Shown one piece after another: positions 24,744 to 30,956 of a DNA stretch of 64,000 nt; position 1 is the first letter of the stretch; each line of letters starts with the position of its first letter. A program made the translations under genes and the position numbers. Origin of the DNA: Agromyces aureus (GTDB taxonomy: Bacteria; Actinomycetota; Actinomycetes; Actinomycetales; Microbacteriaceae); assembly GCF_001660485.1 (NCBI RefSeq), contig NZ_CP013979.1, positions 744,001 to 808,000 on the forward strand. Direction: 5' to 3'. Below the pieces are notes generated by a model. The model saw only the letters and a program-made list of their open reading frames with translations, made no database searches and was not told the DNA's origin.

Positions 24744-24789
24744 GGTTGATATAGAGCAACTATATATAAATGGTTGCATTGAGTCAACC
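24744..24789 (-). promoter_or_regulatory. Exporter promoter covered by two MarR-type operators
   Basis: On the minus strand TTGACT (24787-24782) and TATAGT (24764-24759) are exactly 17 bases apart. Two imperfect palindromes of identical design, GGTTG-N8-CAACT (24744-24761) and GGTTG-N8-CAACC (24772-24789), overlap the -10 and -35 boxes respectively. Their centres are 28 bases apart. Confidence 0.75.
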
Positions 24790-24883
24790 GTCGACACGGG
24801 TCAACTATTCCCATGCGGGAACGACCGCCCTGGTCGCAACCGCCACTGCCGGTTAGGCTCGTCGCAGAGGCTGGGGGGCCGAC

Positions 24884-25531
24884 ATGGGGGATCGTCACTC
24901 GGCGCGGCATCGGAGCCGACCGACCGGGCGTCCGCGCCTGCGCGTCCTCCGAGCCGCGCTCGCCGCGCTCGTCGTCACCGGGGCGGGCGCTGCGCTCACC
25001 CTCGCGGCGTGGACCGACGGCGCGTTCTTCACGACCACGGTCTCCTCCGGCACGGTCGACCTCGAGGGAGCCGTCGACTTCCTCGACCCGCTGAATCCCG
25101 GAACGGTGCCCGACGGGCTCGACTGGCGCGAATATCCCGGGCCCGACGCCGCGAACAGCGGCGAGGTGAAGCGCTTCGTGCCGCCGGCCATCGACTTCCT
25201 GAACCTCGGGCCGGGTGAATCCCGGAGCGCGACGACCTGGGTCCGGAACGCGGGCTCCCTCCCGATCGCGCTGCAGTTCGACCCCGCAGACCCGGCCTCC
25301 GTCTCGTGGACCGGGGCCGACCCCTTCCCCGATCCACCCGAGGTCACCGTCTCGGCGACCGATCTCAACGGCTCGCCGCTCCCGGCGCTCGACGGGTGGG
25401 TGCTCCGTGCCGGCGACTGGCTCACCCTCACCGTGACGGTCGCCACACCCGCGGACTGGGACCAGGCCAACGCCGGTCGCTCGGCCGGGCTCCAACTCGC
25501 GTTCCGGGCGACGACCGACGGCGCCGACTGA
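24884..25531 (+). CDS. SipW-dependent secreted protein 1 (TasA/camelysin-like)
   Basis: The 215-residue protein has a basic start and a hydrophobic stretch LRAALAALVVTGAGAALTLAAWTDGAFFTT, the hallmark of SipW-type signal peptides (cleavage just before an A-W/F-T/S-D block). The mature part looks like a single beta sandwich: ATTWVRNAGSLPIALQF, WVLRAGDWLTLTVTV. It is the first gene of a five-gene cluster that includes the matching signal peptidase. Likely a cell-surface or fibre component; assembly into fibres is an inference from the TasA analogy. Confidence 0.75.
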   Translation: MGDRHSARHRSRPTGRPRLRVLRAALAALVVTGAGAALTLAAWTDGAFFTTTVSSGTVDLEGAVDFLDPLNPGTVPDGLDWREYPGPDAANSGEVKRFVPPAIDFLNLGPGESRSATTWVRNAGSLPIALQFDPADPASVSWTGADPFPDPPEVTVSATDLNGSPLPALDGWVLRAGDWLTLTVTVATPADWDQANAGRSAGLQLAFRATTDGAD

Positions 25532-25532
25532 A

Positions 25533-25584
25533 GTCGACGGTCGACGGTCGACGGTCGACGACCAGCGGATGCCGCGGCATCCGC
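25533..25584. repeat. GTCGACG tandem repeat followed by a 20-base palindrome
   Basis: Four units of a 7-base repeat (TCGACGG) run from 25533 to about 25561. They are followed by the perfect palindrome GCGGATGCCGCGGCATCCGC at 25565-25584. Together they separate the first two SipW-substrate genes and may form an intercistronic hairpin. Confidence 0.85.
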
Positions 25585-25672
25585 CCCTCGTTCCCCACAA
25601 CTGAACACCGAGGGCCGCCCGACGAGGTGGCCGCCAACCTCGACCGAACGGTCGAAGACGAAAGGAAACGAC

Positions 25673-26272
25673 ATGTCCACGCGTACTCCCGAACAGTCGC
25701 GCAAGCGTCGGCTCATCACCGGGATCTCACTCGCATCGATCGCCGTGCTCGGCGTCGGCGCGGCGATCACCACCGCGGCCTGGACCGACAACGTCTGGTT
25801 CAGCGCCACGGCCGACACCTCGACGATCGAGCTCTACGGCGCGGTCGCCGACACGGTTCCGGCGCCAGGTGACGCCGCATGGGAGGAGGCCGACGACCAG
25901 GCCGCGGCCATCGTGGTGCCGGCCGATTCGTTCGCCGGACTCGTTCCGCAGGAGACCAGGGCGGTGCAGATCTGGCTCTGGAACGGCTCGACGACCGCCC
26001 TGAGCGTCGAGCTCTCGGCACTCACGCTGACGGGCAACCTGCTCTTCGACCCGGACGAGACCGACCCGTCGACCCCGGCGTCGATCGGCGTCTTCACCGA
26101 CGAGACGGGTACGACCCCGTACGCGACGACCGTGATCCCGGCGAACGGCACGCTCGGGCTCTGGGTCGTCGTGAAGACGCCGAACTGGGTGTCGCCGGCC
26201 GACGACGCCATGCAGGACGTGGCCTCTCCCGCCGTGCCGCTCCAGTTCATCGGGTCCACGGTCGCCCCGTAG
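25673..26272 (+). CDS. SipW-dependent secreted protein 2 (TasA/camelysin-like)
   Basis: The 199-residue protein has the SipW-type signal RRLITGISLASIAVLGVGAAITTAAWTDNVWFSA. The beta-rich mature chain contains VQIWLWNGSTTALSVELSAL and LGLWVVVKTPNW. AAAGGAAA lies seven bases before the ATG. It differs from the neighbouring substrate in sequence but has the same processing signal and length, suggesting paired structural subunits. Confidence 0.78.
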   Translation: MSTRTPEQSRKRRLITGISLASIAVLGVGAAITTAAWTDNVWFSATADTSTIELYGAVADTVPAPGDAAWEEADDQAAAIVVPADSFAGLVPQETRAVQIWLWNGSTTALSVELSALTLTGNLLFDPDETDPSTPASIGVFTDETGTTPYATTVIPANGTLGLWVVVKTPNWVSPADDAMQDVASPAVPLQFIGSTVAP

Positions 26273-26334
26273 TCCGCTGATCGCCTGCCCGCGCATCCGG
26301 TGACGGATGCCGCGGTCGACCGAGACGAGATCGT

Positions 26335-26898
26335 ATGACGAGCATCCGCGCGCGCCGCGGCGCCCCCTGGTGGGCCGCCGCGATGCTCGCCGTGCTCGCG
26401 GGCGGGCTGCTGCTCGCGATCGGCGCGGCGGCGCCGTCTCGTGCGGCCGAGCCCGTGGAGTTCACGCTCGTGTTCGACGACCTCACGCCGGGGGAGTCCC
26501 GCACCGAGTCCGCCACGATCGAGCTGGCGCGCGACGCGACCCTCACGTCGATCGCGTGGGTCGAGCGCACCGGGCTGCTCGCCGACGGCACGCTCGACGT
26601 CGTGGTGTGCGGCGGAGGCGACTGCGCCGACACCGTCGCCTTCGAGTCGACGCCGATGCGGGCCGGCACGATCGACGTGTCGGTCACGGTCGTCGCCCCC
26701 GCCGATCTCGCGCCGGGTGCGTCCGGAACGGCGCTCGGACGCCTCGCCTTCGTCGCCGACGAGGGCGGCGGGGCGGGACTGCCGGCGACCGGCGCGGCGG
26801 TCGGGGCGATCGCCTGGGGCGTCGCCCTCCTCGCGGCCGGTGCCCTGCTGGCCGGCATTGGCGCCCTGCGCTCCCGACGGTCGGGGGCCCGCTCATGA
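26335..26898 (+). CDS. LPxTG-type (LPATG) cell-wall-anchored small protein
   Basis: The 187-residue protein has a conventional signal peptide (LLLAIGAAAPSRAAE), a short beta-rich domain with two Cys (VVCGGGDCAD, probably a disulfide) and a sortase signal at the end. That signal is LPATG (after GGGAG), a hydrophobic helix and an RSRRSGARS basic tail. It lies between SipW-type substrates and the SipW gene, overlapping the latter by four bases. It may therefore be the wall anchor for the fibre proteins. No sortase gene is in the window. Confidence 0.75.
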   Translation: MTSIRARRGAPWWAAAMLAVLAGGLLLAIGAAAPSRAAEPVEFTLVFDDLTPGESRTESATIELARDATLTSIAWVERTGLLADGTLDVVVCGGGDCADTVAFESTPMRAGTIDVSVTVVAPADLAPGASGTALGRLAFVADEGGGAGLPATGAAVGAIAWGVALLAAGALLAGIGALRSRRSGARS

Positions 26899-27458
26899 AG
26901 GTGCTCCGGATGATCGGGGGAGCGGCGCTCTGGGTGCTGGCCGGGCTCGGCGTGCTCTCGGGGCTGATGTGGGGCGCCGGCGCGCTCGGCCTGCTCCATC
27001 CGCTCGTCGTCGTGTCCGGGTCGATGCAGCCCGGCATCCGCACCGGCGATCTCATCGTCGGCGTGCCGCTCGCGATCGAGGAGGTCGAGCGCGGCGACGT
27101 GATCACCCTGATGAGCGCGCAGACGCAGAAGTTCGTGACGCACCGCGTCGTGGGCATCGAGCCCGCCGACGGCGGGTTCGCGGTCGTCATGAAGGGCGAT
27201 GCGAACGACTCCGTCGACGGGGAGCCCTACCTCGTCGCCGCGGGGCGCACGGTGCCCACCCCGTGGGTCGTCGTGCCGGGCGGCGGCTACGTCGTCGAGA
27301 CGATCAGCCGGCCTCCCGTCGCGATCCCGCTGCTCATCGCCCTCGCGGCGCTCGTCGGTCTGGCCGCACTGCCCTCCGGTCGACCACGTGACGACGATGA
27401 GGCGGATGCCGCGGCATCCGTCGTTCCGGATGCCTCGGTGAGCGGGGGCCGGCCATGA
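26895..27458 (+). CDS. sipW: SipW-type (archaeal/ER-like) signal peptidase I
   Basis: The 187-residue membrane protein has the catalytic serine in VVVSGSMQPGI (Ser43). A His replaces the bacterial Lys as general base (KFVTHRVVGI, His83), with a downstream GDAND box (101-105). This Ser-His arrangement defines the SipW/ER-type signal peptidases that process TasA-like precursors. There are transmembrane helices near residues 8-30 and 142-160, and a non-conserved Ala/Asp tail. Four-base overlaps with genes on both sides show translational coupling. Expected substrates are the proteins at 24884, 25673 and 27455. Confidence 0.9.
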   Translation: MKVLRMIGGAALWVLAGLGVLSGLMWGAGALGLLHPLVVVSGSMQPGIRTGDLIVGVPLAIEEVERGDVITLMSAQTQKFVTHRVVGIEPADGGFAVVMKGDANDSVDGEPYLVAAGRTVPTPWVVVPGGGYVVETISRPPVAIPLLIALAALVGLAALPSGRPRDDDEADAAASVVPDASVSGGRP

Positions 27459-28330
27459 CGCGGCGGCTCCGGGTGGTGCGCGCGACGGCCGCGCTGGCCG
27501 CGGCGGCGATGATGATCGGCGGGGCGGCGGTGATCGCGCCGACCACGGCCGCCTGGGTCGACCAGACCTCGTTCCGGGCGGACACGAGCTCGCTCACCAC
27601 CTTCGTGCCCGACCCGGACACGTCGCACGACGCGATCGCGGTTTCTCCTGGGCTCACGTACTCGGTGACGGATCCGGTGCAGAGCCCGAATGACGCGAAC
27701 GTCTGCGTGCTGTCCATGACGGTGACGAACACCACCGACGAACCGTTGGCGTGGTGGGTGGAGTTCGACGTGGATCGTCCGCCGCTGTGGGGCCTCGACC
27801 CCACCGTCCCCGGCGCCTTCGGCACCTCCCGGATCCGGACGATCTCGTTCGACGCCGCGACCGGCGTGTGGCGCATCGGCGGAGCCGTGGGCGACATCGA
27901 CATCCTCGCACCGGGCGCGACCGTCGTCGGGAGCGCCTCGGGCGGGATCGGGTACTGCTCGCTGACCAGCGGCCCCCAGCTGCCCGACGACCCCGCGCTC
28001 TACGAGGTCGAGGGCTCGAAGTTCGACTCGCCGTTCGAGTACTGCATCACGATCGACGTCGCCACGGACTACCCGTGGGCGATCGTCTGGAGCACGCGCG
28101 TCGACCTGCTCGACTTCTACACGGAGGCCGAACTGGCGGGCCTGACCTCGTACTCGGTGTCGCAGGTCGTCGCGACGCCGGTGCCGGGAGAGTCGTACAC
28201 CTTCGACATCGTCGGCGCGGCGAGCACGCGGATGATCGCGGGCCCCTGGGCGCTCAACGGCGGTGCGGGCGCGCGGGTCATCGAGCGCGCCGTGTGCGCG
28301 AAGTCCCCTTCGCTTCCCGATGGGTCGTGA
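27455..28330 (+). CDS. SipW-dependent secreted protein 3, larger
   Basis: The 291-residue protein has the SipW-type signal TAALAAAAMMIGGAAVIAPTTAAWVDQTSF. The mature chain is beta-rich with four or more Cys (NVCVLSMTVTN, GIGYCSLTS, FEYCITIDV, ERAVCAKS), consistent with disulfides in an exported protein. It overlaps the signal peptidase gene by four bases and ends the operon, 40 bases before the rplJ promoter. I recognise no family beyond the signal type. Confidence 0.72.
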   Translation: MTRRLRVVRATAALAAAAMMIGGAAVIAPTTAAWVDQTSFRADTSSLTTFVPDPDTSHDAIAVSPGLTYSVTDPVQSPNDANVCVLSMTVTNTTDEPLAWWVEFDVDRPPLWGLDPTVPGAFGTSRIRTISFDAATGVWRIGGAVGDIDILAPGATVVGSASGGIGYCSLTSGPQLPDDPALYEVEGSKFDSPFEYCITIDVATDYPWAIVWSTRVDLLDFYTEAELAGLTSYSVSQVVATPVPGESYTFDIVGAASTRMIAGPWALNGGAGARVIERAVCAKSPSLPDGS

Positions 28331-28350
28331 GACCCCCGGCTGCCCTCGAT

Positions 28351-28379
28351 TTGGCCGAGCCTGCGACATCCGGTAATGT
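28351..28379 (+). promoter_or_regulatory. rplJL promoter
   Basis: TTGGCC (28351-28356) and TAATGT (28374-28379) are separated by 17 bases. The start site would be near 28386, at the beginning of the L10 leader. Confidence 0.65.
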
Positions 28380-28384
28380 GGTCC

Positions 28385-28540
28385 GAAGCCGAAGACCGCT
28401 GGTTGTCGTGCCGCTCGGGTTTCACCGCCCGAAGAGCCGATCGAAGTCTTGCGAAAGCAAGGGCCCGCGCAGGTGTGACGAAGACTTTCCGATGCGAATC
28501 GGGCCGGGCTCCGCGCAACTGCGCCGGAGCCTTTTTGTTT
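28385..28540 (+). ncRNA. Ribosomal protein L10 leader with intrinsic terminator/attenuator
   Basis: The untranslated leader of rplJ has the actinobacterial L10-leader layout: a GC-rich multi-stem region, then a strong hairpin. GGCTCCGCGC (28507-28516) and GCGCCGGAGCC (28521-28531) pair with one bulge, and TTTTTGTTT follows. Family knowledge: L10(L12)4 binds this leader to control its own synthesis. The U-tract hairpin suggests a transcriptional attenuation component here. Confidence 0.75.
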
Positions 28541-28622
28541 GCCCGCAGCACCTCGCCACCCAGTCGCGATCCGAAGCCGTGCATCGCCACCGTGATGCAC
28601 GTTGAATACTCAAGGAGTGGCC

Positions 28623-29111
28623 ATGGCGAACAAGGAAGCCTCGGTTGCCGAACTCACGAACCTGTTCGAGAGCTCTGCTGCCGTTCTGCTGACCGAATAC
28701 CGCGGCCTGACGGTTGCACAGCTGAAGACGCTGCGCAACAGCATCCGTCAGGACGCGAGCTACGCCGTGGTGAAGAACACGCTGACCAAGATCGCCGCGA
28801 ACAACGCGGGGATCACGACGCTGGACGACGACCTCACCGGTCCGTCCGCCGTCGCCTTCGTGCACGGCGACTTCGTCGCCACCGCCAAGGCCGTTCGTGA
28901 CTTCGCCAAGGCAAACCCGAATCTTGTGATCAAGGGCGGCGTCTTCGAGGGCAAGACCCTCAACGCCGACGAGGTCAACAAGTACGCCTCGCTCGAGAGC
29001 CGCGAGGTTCTGCTTGCGAAGGCAGCGGGAATGATGAAGGCGACGATGGGCAAGGCTGCCGCCACCATCGACGCGCTTCGCGAAAAGCTGGAGACCGCCG
29101 AGGCCGCGTAA
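28623..29111 (+). CDS. rplJ: 50S ribosomal protein L10
   Basis: The 162-residue protein starts [19 protein letters not shown] and includes [33 protein letters not shown] and [11 protein letters not shown], all standard for L10. The C-terminal helix ends EKLETAEAA and binds L7/L12 dimers. AAGGAG lies seven bases before the ATG at 28623. It is the first gene of the rplJL operon. The genes usually found nearby (rplK, rplA, rpoB) are not in the window. Confidence 0.97.
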   Translation: MANKEASVAELTNLFESSAAVLLTEYRGLTVAQLKTLRNSIRQDASYAVVKNTLTKIAANNAGITTLDDDLTGPSAVAFVHGDFVATAKAVRDFAKANPNLVIKGGVFEGKTLNADEVNKYASLESREVLLAKAAGMMKATMGKAAATIDALREKLETAEAA

Positions 29112-29159
29112 GCGCCCGACGTTCTCGTTCTACAAACCCCATCTATTAGGAGATACATC

Positions 29160-29537
29160 ATGGCGAAGCTCACCACCGAAGAGCTGCTCGAGCAGTTTGC
29201 CGGCCTGACGCTTGTCGAGCTCAGCGAGTTCGTGAAGGCGTTCGAGGAGAAGTTCGAAGTCACCGCTGCCGCTCCCGTCGCCGCTGCCGGCGGCGCTGGC
29301 GCTGCTGCTGAAGAGGTTGAGGAGAAGGACTCCTTCGACGTCATCCTCGAGGCTGCCGGCGACAAGAAGATCCAGGTCATCAAGACCGTCCGCGAGCTCA
29401 CCTCGCTCGGTCTCGGCGAGGCCAAGGCCGTCGTCGACGGTGCTCCCAAGGCCGTGCTCGAGGGCGCGAACAAGGAAGCCGCCGAGAAGGCCAAGGAGGC
29501 CCTCGAGGCTGCTGGCGCCACCGTCACCCTCAAGTAA
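29160..29537 (+). CDS. rplL: 50S ribosomal protein L7/L12
   Basis: The 125-residue protein has the N-terminal dimerisation helices ([29 protein letters not shown]), an Ala/Gly hinge and a C-terminal domain ([39 protein letters not shown]). It forms the ribosomal stalk that recruits translation factors. AGGAG precedes the ATG and the gene lies 48 bases after rplJ. Confidence 0.98.
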   Translation: MAKLTTEELLEQFAGLTLVELSEFVKAFEEKFEVTAAAPVAAAGGAGAAAEEVEEKDSFDVILEAAGDKKIQVIKTVRELTSLGLGEAKAVVDGAPKAVLEGANKEAAEKAKEALEAAGATVTLK

Positions 29538-29595
29538 TCCGGCGCGCCCGATCCGGGCGCTCTCGGCTTGAGGTGAGTGCGTCACCCGAACTGAA

Positions 29596-29634
29596 CGGAT
29601 GCCCCGTGGCTCGTCATGAGCCGCGGGGCATCCG
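29596..29634 (+). terminator. rplJL terminator hairpin
   Basis: CGGATGCCCCGTGGCTC and GAGCCGCGGGGCATCCG pair over 17 bases with a single G-T, around a GTCAT loop, 58 bases after rplL. A shorter GCGCCCG-ATC-CGGGCGC stem at 29544-29560 precedes it. Confidence 0.75.
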
Positions 29635-29647
29635 TGCGTCTGCGGCC

Positions 29648-29815
29648 CGGCGCCGCCCTGCCGGTCGTGCTCGTCGTCGCGAGCACGGTCTGCACGCCCT
29701 TCCACGATGCCGTGCCCATGACGCCGTCGATGCCGCCGGTATGGCCGTATCCCTCCGCGGCCTGCTGGAGGCCCTTCCAGGTGTTCATACCGGGAATGCC
29801 GTCGGCGCGGTCAGC
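29648..29815 (-). pseudogene. Remnant of a peptidoglycan-binding (PGBD-like) domain
   Basis: Minus-strand translation gives DGIPGMNTWKGLQQAAEGYG then GGIDGVMGTASWKGVQTVLA. These are two successive repeats of the pattern DGxxGxxTWKGxQ seen in wall-binding domains of lysozyme-like or amidase proteins. No start codon or upstream part of the gene exists: the frame runs back into the unrelated oxidoreductase 3' end at 29811. I read it as a broken C-terminal fragment. It fills most of the 273-base gap between rplL and the oxidoreductase. Confidence 0.55.
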
Positions 29816-30956
29816 CGAGCGGGGCGACGTCCAAGGCCCACGGCGCCCCGAGTTCGCGGAAGGTCCGCCCCTCGAGCACGACCCGCTCCGACCACGCCTC
29901 GAGGTCGTGGACGACACGGCGGTCGCCCGCGGCATCCGTCACCCGGTCGACGAATCGTGCATCGATCGGATGCGCGGGCTCGCCGGTGCGAACCGCCTCG
30001 AGCACGCGCATGAACGCCCCGGTCGCCGCAATGGGCACCAGCAGCGGCGCGCCGTGCTGCACGTGGTCGACGAGGTTCTCGAGCAGTCCGGTGCGGCCGT
30101 GCGACGTCGTCGCGGGCACCGCGGATCCGGGCCGGAACACCTGCACGAGGTCCTGCGTGTACCAGTGCACGAGCCTCGCCTCCGTGCCGCGGACGACGAC
30201 GCACGGCTCGGACCGGGCGGAGGCCGTCAGGCTCAGGGCTCCGGCCACACGCGAGCCGTTCGCGAGCTCGACGATGAGCGACGACGTGTCGTCGGCCTCG
30301 ATGTCGTTCGCGCGGTGGAGATCGAGGCGCACGTCTGCGACATCCGTCGTCGTCGTGGCGCCGGCGACCGCCAGCGAGGTCGCGACCGCGTGCGCGAGCG
30401 GATTCGTGACCGCACCGTCGACGACCGGAACGCCGTCGAGGGTCCGCCGGCCGGCCCAAGCCGCACGCCTCCAGTACTGCTCGGTGCGCGACCACGTGCC
30501 GAGCGCCCCGTAGCCGAGGGGTTCGCCGACGACGCCGGCGCCGACCAGGTCGCGAACGGCCCCGATCGCCGACGAGCCGAGGCTCTGGAAGCCGACCTGC
30601 ACCGCTCTCCCGGTCGTGTCGGATGCCGCGACGAGGCGCTCGAAGTCGGCGAGCGTCGGCGTCGGCGGCTTCTCGAGCAGCACGTGGGCTCCGGCCTGCA
30701 TTGCTGCGAGGGCGAGCGGCAGGTGGGTGTGCATCGGCGTGGACAGGACGACGATGTCGAGCGGCTCCCGTTCGATCATGTCGAGGGCGTCGGCATGGAC
30801 GACGGCGCCCTCGATCGCGGCCTCCGGCGGCCGGTGGTCGGCGACGGCGGCGAGCACGATCCGACCGGTGCGCGCGAGGCCGAGTGCCGTCACGACGTGG
30901 CTCGCGCCGTGGCCGTGGATGCCGGCGATGCCGACCCTGAGCGGTGCGACGCTCAT
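29811..30956 (-). CDS. Gfo/Idh/MocA-family oxidoreductase
   Basis: The 381-residue protein has an N-terminal Rossmann domain (LRVGIAGIHGHGASHV; AAVADHRP) and the family hallmark EKP at 95-97 in HVLLEKPPTPT. A C-terminal alpha/beta domain follows, containing SLIVELANGSRVAGALSL and EARLVHWYTQD. Such enzymes oxidise or reduce sugars, inositols or keto-sugars with NAD(P). It overlaps the LacI-DUF6807 gene by four bases (ATGA) and is the last gene of the sugar operon whose importer lies upstream. Confidence 0.88.
   Translation of the reverse strand: MSVAPLRVGIAGIHGHGASHVVTALGLARTGRIVLAAVADHRPPEAAIEGAVVHADALDMIEREPLDIVVLSTPMHTHLPLALAAMQAGAHVLLEKPPTPTLADFERLVAASDTTGRAVQVGFQSLGSSAIGAVRDLVGAGVVGEPLGYGALGTWSRTEQYWRRAAWAGRRTLDGVPVVDGAVTNPLAHAVATSLAVAGATTTTDVADVRLDLHRANDIEADDTSSLIVELANGSRVAGALSLTASARSEPCVVVRGTEARLVHWYTQDLVQVFRPGSAVPATTSHGRTGLLENLVDHVQHGAPLLVPIAATGAFMRVLEAVRTGEPAHPIDARFVDRVTDAAGDRRVVHDLEAWSERVVLEGRTFRELGAPWALDVAPLG

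Noticed and set aside
29582..29935. Complete small wall-binding protein gene
   Set aside because: The only start codons lie within the oxidoreductase 3' end and precede Arg/Ser-rich sequence; only the central repeats resemble a domain, so I call it a remnant.
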